From positions 246,831 through 310,830 of the forward strand of contig JADLAV010000031.1 in assembly GCA_020848075.1 (NCBI GenBank): a stretch of 64,000 bases of DNA. The letters run 5' to 3'. Position numbers and translations under genes: made by a program. The notes under the pieces are model-generated. The model searched no databases and was not told the origin of the DNA. It was given only the letters and a program-made list of their open reading frames with translations. Below are positions 54,843 through 62,384 of this stretch, one piece after another; the first letter of the stretch is position 1; each line of letters opens with the position of its first letter. The DNA comes from Burkholderiales bacterium (GTDB taxonomy: Bacteria; Pseudomonadota; Gammaproteobacteria; Burkholderiales; SG8-39).

Positions 54843-56177
54843 ATGCAACTCGAGAACGGATTTGCACGCCGCGTCGGGGCTGGCGCCATAGCGCTCGCCT
54901 GCGCCCTGGTTAGCGCGAACGGCGCCGCCGCGGCACCCGACGCAACTTCCGCCGGACTTCCGGCAACCTCGGCCGAAGCGCGCGCCGTCTTCGCGCACGC
55001 GAAAGACGAGCTCCTGCAGATCCTTGTGATCCACAAGGCGACGCGGGCGCGCAGGGCCACCGGCACCGGCTTCATCGCCTCGCCGGACGGACTGCTGCTC
55101 ACCAACTACCACGTCGTCTCGAAGATCGCGCTCGAGCCCGAGAGTTACGCGCTCGAGCTCAAGCGCACCGACGGCACGACCGCAACGCCGCGGCTCGTCG
55201 CGATCGACGTCGCGAACGACCTCGCCGTGCTCGCGACGGATCTTCGCGGCCAGCGCTATCTGCCGCTCGCGCCCAAGCGGCTCACCAAGGGCGAGCGCGG
55301 GTTCTCGATGGGGCATCCGCTCGATCTCGGCCTCACGATCGTCGAGGGCACCTACAACGGCTTCGTCGAGACCGAGTTCGCGCGGCGCATCCACTACACC
55401 GGCGCGATCAACTCGGGCATGAGCGGCGGCCCGGCCGTGACCTTCGACGGCAAGGTCTTCGGCGTCAACGTCGCGCGCCGGTGGCTCGACCAGCTCGTGA
55501 GCTACCTCGTGCCCTCGGAGCACGCCGCGGCGCTCCTCGTGCGCGCCGCCGCGCAACGCAGCATCCCCGCCGATTTTCGCGTCGAGGTCGCGGCCCAGGT
55601 CCGTGCGCAGCAGGAGCGGCTCTACGCGCGGCTCCTTGCCGCGCCGATGCCCACGACCACGATGGGCCGGTTCACCGTGCCGGATGCGAAGGTGGCGTTC
55701 GTGCGCTGCTGGGGCTTCCCCGACGAGAAGCCCGAGCGGCTCTACGACCGCGACACCCGGCTCTGCTTCTCGAACAGCACCCTCTTCGTCGACGACCGGC
55801 TGCTCACCGGCGAGCTCATATTGACGCATGAGCGCTTCGCGGCCCACGAGCTCGGCGCCGTGCGCTTCGCGGCCCGGATCGAGCGCGCCTACGGCGCCGA
55901 CCCGACCATCTTCGAGGTGACGCCCAACAAGAAGGAGTTCACGGAGTTCCGCTGCCACGACGATTTCGTCCGCCGTCTGGCGGGGACGCTCCGCGTTGCG
56001 CTCTGCATGCGCGCCTACAAGCAGTTCGCGAGACTGTACGACCTGCGCCTGCGCGCCGTGACCGTGGACAGCTCGTCCTCGGCGCTCCTCAGCACCCTGA
56101 GCCTCAGCGGCGTCAGCTTCGAAACCGGGCGGCGCTTCGCCCAGCAATACCTGGAGGCGATCTCATGGACGAATTGA
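54843..56177 (+). CDS. secreted trypsin-like serine protease
   Basis: A 444-residue exported protease. Residues 1-31 are a signal peptide ending A-A-A-A. The triad is clear: His90 in L-T-N-Y-H-V-V, Asp126 in A-N-D-L-A-V-L and Ser194 in S-G-M-S-G-G-P, as in HtrA-like domains. No PDZ domain follows. The last 200 residues, with several Cys (R-C-W-G-F, R-L-C-F-S, F-R-C-H-D, A-L-C-M-R), form an unknown domain that may be disulfide-bonded. The ATG at 54843 has TGGAGG before it. Overlaps the FHA membrane protein by 13 bp, so the two are a unit. Confidence 0.85.
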   Translation: MQLENGFARRVGAGAIALACALVSANGAAAAPDATSAGLPATSAEARAVFAHAKDELLQILVIHKATRARRATGTGFIASPDGLLLTNYHVVSKIALEPESYALELKRTDGTTATPRLVAIDVANDLAVLATDLRGQRYLPLAPKRLTKGERGFSMGHPLDLGLTIVEGTYNGFVETEFARRIHYTGAINSGMSGGPAVTFDGKVFGVNVARRWLDQLVSYLVPSEHAAALLVRAAAQRSIPADFRVEVAAQVRAQQERLYARLLAAPMPTTTMGRFTVPDAKVAFVRCWGFPDEKPERLYDRDTRLCFSNSTLFVDDRLLTGELILTHERFAAHELGAVRFAARIERAYGADPTIFEVTPNKKEFTEFRCHDDFVRRLAGTLRVALCMRAYKQFARLYDLRLRAVTVDSSSSALLSTLSLSGVSFETGRRFAQQYLEAISWTN

Positions 56178-57115
56178 TCCACATCGAAGTCCTCGGCCGC
56201 CACGGCGAGGTGGCTCACCGCCACGCCGTGCGCACCCTGCCCGTCCGCATCAGACGCGCCTACGACAACGACCTCATCCTCGAGGACCCCTACGCCGCCC
56301 CGCACCACGCCGTCGTGGAGCGCACGCCAGCCGGCGAGCTCGAGCTCGTCGACGCGGGCTCGCGAAACGGGCTCTTCCGCGCGTGCGTCAAACACCGCCT
56401 TGCCCGCGAACGCGTCGACCCGGCCGCGCGCTTTCGCGCCGGGCGGACCGAGTTCCGCATCCGCTCCGGAGCGCACCCGGTCGCCGAAGAGCGCATCGAC
56501 TGCCCGGCAGGCGCCCTGCGCACACCGCTTGCGGGCGCGCTCGCCGTCCTCGTCGTCGTGGCCGTCCTCTTGTTCGATGCCTGGAGCGGGATGGACGAGC
56601 GGACCGAGCTCGCCAAGGTCGCCGTGGCGCCGGTTTTCATCATGCTCGCGCTCTTCATCTGGACAGGTGCGTGGGGTTTGGCGAGCCGCCTGCTCGCCGG
56701 TGAGCACCGCTTCGCCGCGCATCTGGTCACCGCGTCGCTTGCCCTGATCGGCATCTTCGCCGCAGACCGGCTGGACTACGTGGCGCACGCCTTCTCGGCG
56801 CCGGAGGCCACCTCTCTCGCGGCAATCGCCGCGGTGGGCGCCCTCCTCGCCTGGGGCCTGTGGCGCCACCTCGCGCTCGCGCTCCGCAAGCCCGGGCGCG
56901 GTGCGGCGGTCGCCGCGGTCGCCGTCGCGACCACCTGCCTCGGCGTGTTCGCGCTGTTCACCGACTTTCTGCGTGCCGAGCGCGCTGTCCACCTGACGTA
57001 CCTGAAGGCCATCAAGCCGCCGGTCGTGTGTCTGGTGCAAGGGGGCGAGCCGGCGCAGTTCTTCGGGAACGCGGCAGAGCTCAAGAGCGAGCTCGCGCTG
57101 CTGACGCGCAAGTAG
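56165..57115 (+). CDS. FHA-domain integral membrane protein
   Basis: A 316-residue protein. Residues 20-100 are a forkhead-associated phosphothreonine-binding domain: R-I-R-R-A-Y-D-N-D-L-I-L, P-Y-A-A-P-H-H-A-V-V and V-D-A-G-S-R-N-G-L. About five hydrophobic segments follow from residue 125 (L-A-V-L-V-V-V-A-V-L-L) to about 275, with a final 40-residue tail. With the FHA domain presumably cytoplasmic, the membrane part could pass a phospho-signal to the periplasmic protease encoded just before it. No kinase lies nearby. Start ATG 56165. Confidence 0.83.
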   Translation: MDELIHIEVLGRHGEVAHRHAVRTLPVRIRRAYDNDLILEDPYAAPHHAVVERTPAGELELVDAGSRNGLFRACVKHRLARERVDPAARFRAGRTEFRIRSGAHPVAEERIDCPAGALRTPLAGALAVLVVVAVLLFDAWSGMDERTELAKVAVAPVFIMLALFIWTGAWGLASRLLAGEHRFAAHLVTASLALIGIFAADRLDYVAHAFSAPEATSLAAIAAVGALLAWGLWRHLALALRKPGRGAAVAAVAVATTCLGVFALFTDFLRAERAVHLTYLKAIKPPVVCLVQGGEPAQFFGNAAELKSELALLTRK

Positions 57116-57160
57116 ATCCTGGCGTGATCAGGGGCCGGGAAGAACCTCCGCACGGAGCTG

Positions 57161-57316
57161 GTGAAGAGCCTGGATCTGCCGGCTGACGCCGATGCCGCGG
57201 ACGCCTGGGATAGCGAGATTGCCCGCAGACTGGCCGAGATCGACGCGGGGATGGCGGACCTTATCGACCGCGACGAGCTGCGCCGGCGGATGCAAGCGCG
57301 ACTAGGCGCGGGGTGA
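57161..57316 (+). pseudogene. antitoxin remnant, addiction-module component type
   Basis: A 51-residue frame from GTG 57161. L-D-L-P-A-D, then A-W-D-S-E-I-A-R-R-L-A-E-I-D-A-G and D-E-L-R-R-R-M look like the C-terminal part of the short antitoxins that pair with ParE/RelE toxins (normally 70-80 residues); the usual N-terminal 25 residues are lacking. Its stop overlaps the start of the toxin fragment (GTGA), the normal arrangement in intact modules. Confidence 0.5.
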
Positions 57317-57465
57317 TACGCCGGATCTACATCCTCGACCAAGCTGCCGAGGAAGCAGTCGAAGCAGACGTGGTCGTGATCGAGCACAACGACGAGCGGA
57401 TCGTGGTCGCGTTCGCGCACCACTCGCGGCAGCCCGGTTACTGGCCCGCTCGATTGCGCACCTAA
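57313..57465 (+). pseudogene. ParE/RelE-like toxin remnant, internally deleted
   Basis: A 50-residue frame from GTG 57313. It begins I-R-R-I-Y-I-L-D-Q-A-A-E-E, like the first strand and helix of ParE toxins, and then passes directly to V-V-V-I-E-H-N-D-E-R-I-V-V-A-F-A-H-H-S-R-Q-P-G-Y-W, which is the toxins' C-terminus (normal length 95-105 residues). The middle is missing. Together with the shortened antitoxin it is a decayed module. Convergent with the nuclease gene, overlapping it by 4 bp. Confidence 0.5.
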
Positions 57466-58190
57466 AGCGCCGCCGCCTTCCGCACGAACGCGCAGAACTC
57501 GCAGCGCCGCGCCGGCGCGGGCGGGTGCTCGAGGTTGAGCACCCGGTGCAGCTCCACGAGCGTGCCTTCGACCCACCCGTCGCTCCCTTCGTAAGGGATC
57601 AGCGAGAGATCGAAGTGCAGCGTCTCGGCGAAGACGTCGCGGTCCTTCCTTGCGTTCGCGTAGACGAACCAGGCCCGGTCGGAGACCTCGAGACCGCGCC
57701 CGCGCAGCAGCCACTGGTAGAACTCGACCTGGCGCTTGTAGCTCTTCTGCCACTCGGCCTCGATGCCGACCGCGCCCGCCCTTGCGGTCGCCTTGTAGTC
57801 GGCGACGTAGTACGTCCCCGCGGCGTCGATCCACAGATCGTCGATCGCGCCGAACAGGATGAGGTTCGTCGGCTCGTGCAGGCGCCGCACGCCCTTGAAC
57901 GCGTTGCGCCACGCATCGATCTCTGGGTGCTGCGCCGGCCGCAGGTCGAGCCCTTCGCGCGCGAGGAGCGGCGGCACCGACTGCGCCGCCCGGCATGCGT
58001 CGAACTCGCGCTTGAGCAGCGCATCCACCGCGGCGTTCAGCGTGAAGGGCGGCCCGCTCGGCGGCGCGACCTGCGCCCGCCGATCGAGCCAGAAGCAGCG
58101 CGGGCACCTGAGGAAGAGCTCGACCTTGCTGCGGCTGAGCTCGTAGGGCTCCGTCGATCCGGGCTCGTAGCGGCCGTTGCGGCCCTTCAT
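57462..58190 (-). CDS. PD-(D/E)XK nuclease, Cas4/RecB-like
   Basis: A 242-residue protein. Y-E-L-S-R-S-K-V-E-L-F-L-R-C-P-R-C-F (16-33) is the RecB/Cas4-like opening, with Cys29 and Cys32. L-F-G-A-I-D-D-L-W-I near 113 and Y-Y-V-A-D-Y-K-A-T near 126 are the D...D-x-K catalytic set. C-E-F-C near 230 supplies two more Cys, enough for a 4Fe-4S cluster as in Cas4 and AddB. No cas genes or repeats are nearby, so it is a stand-alone member of a type whose role is usually DNA repair or unknown. Start ATG 58190. Confidence 0.78.
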   Translation of the reverse strand: MKGRNGRYEPGSTEPYELSRSKVELFLRCPRCFWLDRRAQVAPPSGPPFTLNAAVDALLKREFDACRAAQSVPPLLAREGLDLRPAQHPEIDAWRNAFKGVRRLHEPTNLILFGAIDDLWIDAAGTYYVADYKATARAGAVGIEAEWQKSYKRQVEFYQWLLRGRGLEVSDRAWFVYANARKDRDVFAETLHFDLSLIPYEGSDGWVEGTLVELHRVLNLEHPPAPARRCEFCAFVRKAAAL

Positions 58191-58191
58191 G

Positions 58192-58596
58192 TCAATCGCG
58201 CTCCCCTACCGTGGCCGAAGTGATGCGCCGGTGTGAAAATGTAACTGCGAAGATCGCCAACGCCGTCATCCCGACCAGCGCAGATGCGAGATGCAGCACC
58301 TCCATCGAGATCACACCTTGAATGGGATTCACCGCCGAGAACGGGGCGAACGCGCGCACGTCCATATGCATGACGCTGTTCAGGAACGCGTGACTGTATA
58401 CCCCGAGCGCCGCTCCTGACATGGCGGCACCCCAACCGATCCGCGGATCGACGGCGAGATAGCGGGCCTGAGCGTGGCTCAGCTTCGTGTTCCACCAGCG
58501 CAGCACCAGTTCGCACACCATGTGCCCCGGCCAGACGCTCACGAGCCCGACGAGCGTCGCGCCGAGCAGCGTGTGGGAAAACCGGTCAACGGTCAT
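58192..58596 (-). CDS. small integral membrane protein, YdjM-like
   Basis: A 134-residue protein with about three hydrophobic segments. D-R-F-S-H-T-L-L-G at residues 4-12 and V-Y-S-H-A-F-L-N-S-V-M-H-M-D near 66-79 place His and Asp residues as in membrane-bound metal-dependent hydrolases of the YdjM type. Too little of the family pattern is present to claim an enzyme. The start at 58596 overlaps the end of a possible small upstream gene. It lies 1 bp from the start of the nuclease gene on the same strand. Confidence 0.6.
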   Translation of the reverse strand: MTVDRFSHTLLGATLVGLVSVWPGHMVCELVLRWWNTKLSHAQARYLAVDPRIGWGAAMSGAALGVYSHAFLNSVMHMDVRAFAPFSAVNPIQGVISMEVLHLASALVGMTALAIFAVTFSHRRITSATVGERD

Positions 58597-58787
58597 TCCC
58601 CTGCAGTGGCCTCACTTCCGGCGCTGGAGTATGTCTCCGCCGCGCCCAGGAGGTTCCCTATGTATGTTTCCTTGTCCTCGTCTTGGAACAGGATGTTCCG
58701 CTTCAACATTTCTGGCTTCTCAACACCCCCCTGCTTTCGCATCACGTGGGACGGTGTGTTCAGTATCCTATAGGCTACATACGTCAA
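58593..58787 (-). CDS. possible small protein upstream of YdjM-like gene
   Basis: A 64-residue frame starting at TTG 58787 with AAGGAAAGAG before it. It ends in an ATGA overlap with the next gene. It is soluble and charged (N-I-L-F-Q-D-E-D-K-E-T-Y near 30), with no recognised domain. Base composition is AT-richer than the neighbours. The overlap and ribosome site support it; the rare start codon and absence of homologues known to me weaken it. Confidence 0.35.
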   Translation of the reverse strand: MTYVAYRILNTPSHVMRKQGGVEKPEMLKRNILFQDEDKETYIGNLLGAAETYSSAGSEATAGE

Positions 58788-58888
58788 GCGCTCTTTCCTT
58801 GTATGTGAAGTCGAGCACCCGCAACAGCAACGCTGTGGATCCCAAGTGAGCTACCGCCTGCGGTCATCCACCCGGTTCGGGCACTTAC

Positions 58889-58941
58889 TGGATCCCCGCC
58901 TGCGCGGGGATGACGAGGCGGCGGCTTGCGCGGGGATGACG
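58889..58941. repeat. intergenic palindromic repeat (ATCCCCGC type), one full and one partial copy
   Basis: ATCCCCGC-ctgc-GCGGGGAT at 58892-58911 is an 8-bp perfect hairpin followed by GACG. A partial second copy (TTGCGCGGGGATGACG) lies at 58926-58941. These are the ends of a dispersed repeat common between genes in beta- and gammaproteobacteria, which often flank strains' insertion points. It lies after the hydratase gene. Confidence 0.6.
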
Positions 58942-58986
58942 CGGTCGCGGATCGCTCTCCTCCGCCGCCGCCCTGCCCGCCCTGCC

Positions 58987-59940
58987 CTATCCGACCTCCG
59001 GCAGCCGCTCGCTTGGCTCGGCGTAGCGGAGCAGGCCGACGATCGCGGGGCGGGGGTCGTGGTGCGTCGTGAGCGCGAACGCGACTTCGCCGGTGGGGGC
59101 GCGCGTTCGCAGCGTGACGTCGGCACCGTAGGGCACGGGGCCCTTCAGCCAGGCGTCGAGGCGCTGCGGCTCGTCGGCGAGCGGTGCGTTGGGGTGCGTG
59201 ATGCAGAGCCCGAGCGCGCGCTGCGTGTGGTGGAACGCGCCCGGGAAGCCGCGGCGCCGCGCGTGCCCGCTCCAGAAGTGGAGCGGGTTGTAGTCTCCGG
59301 TGAGCTCTCCGAAGCGCCAGCCGCCTCCCTCGGCCATGCGCCAGCGCGTCTCGCACTCGCTCTCGATCGTGGGCGACTCGGCGAGCGGCGATGCTTGCAT
59401 GGGCGTGCCGAAGCTGCCGCGCGAGTAGAAGGTGTTCACGCTCTCCCACGGCACGTCGCCGGCGAGGCTGACGGTGCTGTGCACGTCGACTTCGAGACCC
59501 TTCTCGAGCACGCGGTGGGCGACGATGCGCGAAGCGAAGTGGAGATCGGCGCCGAGCGGGATCGGGCGATGCTGGACGAGGTGGTTGCGGATCTGCAGCA
59601 TGCGCCAGATGGGCGCCGGGAAGCGCGGGTGGCAGAGGAGCGCGAGCTGCAGGCGAAAGCCGATCGCGTGCGGGAAGAGGAACGGAACCCATTCGCCCGG
59701 CCACACGCCGGCGAGCCGGCAGAAGTCGGCGACGTCCCGCTCGGTCGCGCGGTAGCCGCGCCAGCGGGCGCCGATCCGCGGGACGGCGACCGCTGCCTCC
59801 GTGGCGTGCTTGGGCCACAGCACGCCCGCCAGGTAGCGGGGCGCGAACGGGGCGCTGCGATAGTCGAGCTGGACGGATTCGGTCACGGCGATCGGTCGGG
59901 AGCCGGGGCGCGAGGATACCGGAAGGCGGCGCTTTGCCAT
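58987..59940 (-). CDS. MaoC-like / hot-dog acyl dehydratase family protein
   Basis: A 317-residue protein that reads as a double hot-dog fold. The C-terminal half has the hydratase motif F-G-E-L-T-G-D-Y-N-P-L-H-F (Asp and His at the usual active-site places) near 218-230, then A-F-H-H-T-Q-R-A-L. The N-terminal half (Y-R-A-T-E-R-D-V-A-D-F-C-R-L-A-G) looks like a degenerate first repeat. Such proteins hydrate enoyl-CoA or dehydrate hydroxyacyl-CoA. The start ATG 59940 was chosen over more upstream starts because the added residues show no family pattern. No beta-oxidation neighbours. Confidence 0.78.
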   Translation of the reverse strand: MAKRRLPVSSRPGSRPIAVTESVQLDYRSAPFAPRYLAGVLWPKHATEAAVAVPRIGARWRGYRATERDVADFCRLAGVWPGEWVPFLFPHAIGFRLQLALLCHPRFPAPIWRMLQIRNHLVQHRPIPLGADLHFASRIVAHRVLEKGLEVDVHSTVSLAGDVPWESVNTFYSRGSFGTPMQASPLAESPTIESECETRWRMAEGGGWRFGELTGDYNPLHFWSGHARRRGFPGAFHHTQRALGLCITHPNAPLADEPQRLDAWLKGPVPYGADVTLRTRAPTGEVAFALTTHHDPRPAIVGLLRYAEPSERLPEVG

Positions 59941-60015
59941 CGCGGCAGGCGGTTCGGGGCGGGGTCTGCTCCGCCGGCCGAGCGCCGCGTACGCGGTCGC
60001 CATGGAGCAGACGCA

Positions 60016-60300
60016 ATGAATCGACCGGTAGAACGCGTTCCGGCGGTGGTGGACCTGCGCCTCTTCGGCCGGCGCAACTTCGCGGTGGGCGTCGTCTCGA
60101 TCCTGCTGGGCTCGATCGCGCTCTTCGGGACGCTCACTCGCCCTCATCTGGTGGGCGCGCCCGCCGTTCTCCGGGCACGCGAGCGGGCATTGAGACCACA
60201 CATGACCGCCTGCGGATGTTTCCGGCCACGCCGCGTCTTCGGCGCACCGGGCAAGCCGCAGCGTGACGAGATCAGGCGACTTCGAATCGAAGCTGCTTGA
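60016..60300 (+). pseudogene. remnant of an MFS drug transporter (DHA2/EmrB type)
   Basis: A 94-residue frame from ATG 60016. V-V-D-L-R-L-F-G-R-R-N-F-A-V-G-V-V-S-I-L-L-G-S-I-A-L-F-G-T at about 11-40 looks like the loop and membrane helix of EmrB-type transporters near residue 270 of their 500. From residue 41 the sequence is no longer hydrophobic. The rest is Arg-rich and unlike protein. So this is a small decayed piece between the hydratase and the DUF2283 pair. Confidence 0.45.
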
Positions 60301-60472
60301 CGTTCGCGGACGGGAAGCGCTCCCGCAGCCGGAGCACTTCGATCGCCACCACCTGCTTCTGCGCGTTGAAATCCAGCACGATGCCGGGCTGGACCTCCTG
60401 CGACTCCTCGATCTCCGACTCGTCCAGGCGCAGATAGAGGGCGTCGGCTTTCTCGTCGTAGTGCAGCCTCAT
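60272..60472 (-). CDS. DUF2283 family protein
   Basis: A 66-residue protein. M-R-L-H-Y-D-E-K-A-D-A-L-Y-L-R-L at 1-16 and E-V-Q-P-G-I-V-L-D-F near 26-35, then V-V-A-I-E-V-L are the complete DUF2283 pattern. Such proteins are nearly always paired with a DUF4258 gene, as here, in a toxin-antitoxin-like arrangement. Start ATG 60472 overlaps the end of the (frameshifted) DUF4258 gene by ATGA. Confidence 0.85.
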   Translation of the reverse strand: MRLHYDEKADALYLRLDESEIEESQEVQPGIVLDFNAQKQVVAIEVLRLRERFPSANVKQLRFEVA

Positions 60473-60733
60473 TGCTGGCTCCTCAGTGCGCGGTCGAAGT
60501 AAGCCGTCACGATACGCCGTGGCGTGCTCATGGCATTGTAGATCACGCGTAGATATCGGTCTCCGTGCTCGGTGACGCGCCCGATCGCGTGCAGGAGAGC
60601 TGGACCGACATCGGTCGGACTCGGTGCGCTCGGGCTCGGTCAGCACCCGCTCGAGCCACATGAGGTCAATGCCACGCTCCTCGATGACGGTCTTCGCGTG
60701 CGCGGTGAGTTCGTACGCCGGGCACTTGGACAC
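60469..60733 (-). pseudogene. DUF4258 family protein, frameshifted
   Basis: From GTG 60733 (GGGAGA before it) the frame reads Y-E-L-T-A-H-A-K-T-V-I-E-E-R-G-I, then V-L-T-E-P-E-R-T-E, the N-terminal half of DUF4258. Near base 60608 the family pattern continues in another frame: L-H-A-I-G-R-V-T-E-H-G-D-R-Y-L-R-V-I-Y-N and I-V-T-A-Y-F-D-R. That second half ends with a TGA overlapping the DUF2283 start. One frameshift therefore splits the gene. A real mutation and a sequencing error cannot be told apart here. Confidence 0.7.
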
Positions 60734-60836
60734 GTAGATCTCCCATCACGGCTTTACCGTCGAGTATGGAAGGTCGGAAAGCTCAGGGCGTGAGCCGCCC
60801 GTCACACCCGGTTGAATCGGTCCCGGATCGAAGCCC

Positions 60837-61382
60837 TTACTGCGCCGCGTTCCGCACCTTCGAGAGGTCGAGGACGCCGAGCGCGCCCCAGCCGCGCGTA
60901 CCGGCCGGCACCTCGGGGCGGAACACTTCGTAGAGCGCGTAGGCGCGATGGGCGAGCTCGTCCACCGGGAGCGAGCGCGCGAGCGCCCGCATCGCGGATT
61001 CGACCGGCGCGAGCACCTCGCCGAACTTCCCTTCGAGGTAGCGCTGCACGCTCTCGGGCGCGATCGGTTTGCCCTTCGAGAGCGCGCGCAGTCCTTCGGG
61101 GCTGCGCAACACCGGCACCGCGCGGTGCAGGAGGTCGACGCTCAGCTGCGCGCCCTTGGTGAGCCGCTCGCGCTCGCGCCGCACCTCCTCGGGCGCCGGC
61201 TTGAAGATCCCGAGCGACTTTCCTTTCGCGTAGGCGTTGAGCCCGGCCACGACGCGGCCCATCGTGAGCGCTTCGTCGCGATCGAACCCGAGCCGCTCGG
61301 CGACCACCGCGGCCCAGAGCGTGAGCACCGGGGCGCGGTTCACCTTCACGCGGATCGGAGCGCTGTCCTTGCGGTTCGCCAT
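60837..61382 (-). CDS. uncharacterised helical protein
   Basis: A 181-residue protein I do not assign to a family. It is mostly helical and basic: R-V-K-V-N-R-A-P-V-L-T-L-W-A-A-V-V-A-E-R-L-G-F near 10-33, then A-L-T-M-G-R-V-V-A-G-L-N-A near 38-50. The C-terminal V-L-D-L-S-K-V-R ends it. The clean start at ATG 61382 and normal codon use support a real gene. Neighbours (DUF4258/DUF2283 pair, HigBA) do not indicate a role. Confidence 0.7.
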   Translation of the reverse strand: MANRKDSAPIRVKVNRAPVLTLWAAVVAERLGFDRDEALTMGRVVAGLNAYAKGKSLGIFKPAPEEVRRERERLTKGAQLSVDLLHRAVPVLRSPEGLRALSKGKPIAPESVQRYLEGKFGEVLAPVESAMRALARSLPVDELAHRAYALYEVFRPEVPAGTRGWGALGVLDLSKVRNAAQ

Positions 61383-61642
61383 GCGGTCATTCTAGCCGCC
61401 GGTCGGCCCGTTGCCCTGGGGCAATCGTACGGCGTTGCCTTGTCGGTGGGGGGCGTGCGTACGACCCACGATTCCTGGACAGCCCGGGCCGGGGCTCACT
61501 GCCTGAGCCTGTGGCGGATGCAGGCTTCACACAGCGTACTCGATACGACCGAGGTCCAATGGCAATGACCTGGCCCGGACATTTGGCGCGCCTCGCGGCG
61601 CGGAAACGCTTGAGCCCACTGCGCCATTGACGTACCCTTGCC

Positions 61643-61954
61643 GTGCTCTTCGTCGAAACTTCTCGTTTCACATCGGAGCTGCCGCGCTACCCATCGGACG
61701 ACGCGTACCGCGAATTTCAGAGCTTTCTGATGAGTCATCCGGATTCCGGCGACATCATTCGCGGATCGGGCGGCATCCGTAAAGTGCGTTGGGCGGCGAA
61801 AGGGAGAGGCAAGTCCGGCGGAGTTCGGGTGATCGATCACTGGGCGCAGGCATCGGAGCAGATCTACCTGCTGACCATATGCGGAAAGAGCGAGCGCGAC
61901 GACATCGACAGGACGACGTTGCGGCGGATTGCGACGAAGCTGGAATTGCTATGA
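61643..61954 (+). CDS. RelE/HigB-type toxin
   Basis: A 103-residue protein. The order F-V-E-T-S-R-F-T, then G-D-I-I-R-G-S-G-G-I-R-K-V-R-W near 38-50, G-G-V-R-V-I-D-H-W near 59-67 and I-Y-L-L-T-I-C-G-K-S-E-R near 74-85 is typical of HigB2/RelE toxins that cleave mRNA on the ribosome. Its stop overlaps the antitoxin start (ATGA). Both ends look intact. Toxin before antitoxin is the HigBA order. The 260 bp before it holds no clear gene. Confidence 0.85.
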   Translation: MLFVETSRFTSELPRYPSDDAYREFQSFLMSHPDSGDIIRGSGGIRKVRWAAKGRGKSGGVRVIDHWAQASEQIYLLTICGKSERDDIDRTTLRRIATKLELL

Positions 61955-62277
61955 CGCGAAAACGGGACATCGGGAAGGAGATCCTCGCAGGGCTGGACGA
62001 GATCGCGGCCTGGAAGCGCGGCAAGGTTGCGCTCAGGACGGCGAAGGTCGATCTGCCCACTGCCTCGGACGTACCGGTCATCCGGGAGCGGCTGGGTCTT
62101 TCGCAGGAGGCGTTCGCAAGCTTTCTTGGCGTGAGCGTCGGGACATTGCGGAACTGGGAGCAGGGCCGCCGCGAGCCGCACGGACCCGCGCGAGCGCTGT
62201 TGCTCATCGCCGACAAGAAGCCGCGCGCGTTCCGCGAGGCATTCGCGCTTGCCCGCAAGGAAAAGCGGGCGGCATAG
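61951..62277 (+). CDS. HigA-type antitoxin with HTH domain
   Basis: A 108-residue protein with a C-terminal helix-turn-helix: V-I-R-E-R-L-G-L-S-Q-E-A-F-A-S-F-L-G-V-S-V-G-T-L-R-N-W-E-Q-G-R-R at about 43-75. The N-terminal I-L-A-G-L-D-E-I-A-A-W-K-R-G-K is the toxin-binding part common to HigA2/NadS proteins. It should repress its own operon. ATG 61951 overlaps the toxin stop. Confidence 0.87.
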   Translation: MTRKRDIGKEILAGLDEIAAWKRGKVALRTAKVDLPTASDVPVIRERLGLSQEAFASFLGVSVGTLRNWEQGRREPHGPARALLLIADKKPRAFREAFALARKEKRAA

Positions 62278-62384
62278 CTCGCAGCGGGGACCGGCGTCTT
62301 CGAATGCGCCACAGCGTGACGGCGCCAATCACGCGCTGACACGGCGTGGTTGCCCCCGCGCACCCTCCCCGGCATCATCCGCGC

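Noticed and set aside
58685..58699. Perfect inverted repeat GGAACAggaTGTTCC
   Set aside because: It lies inside the possible small coding frame and has no second copy, so an operator role is only speculative.
57462..58941. CRISPR-associated region around the Cas4-like gene
   Set aside because: No regular repeat-spacer array and no other cas gene exist. The palindromic repeat at 58.9 kb is a dispersed intergenic type with no spacers.
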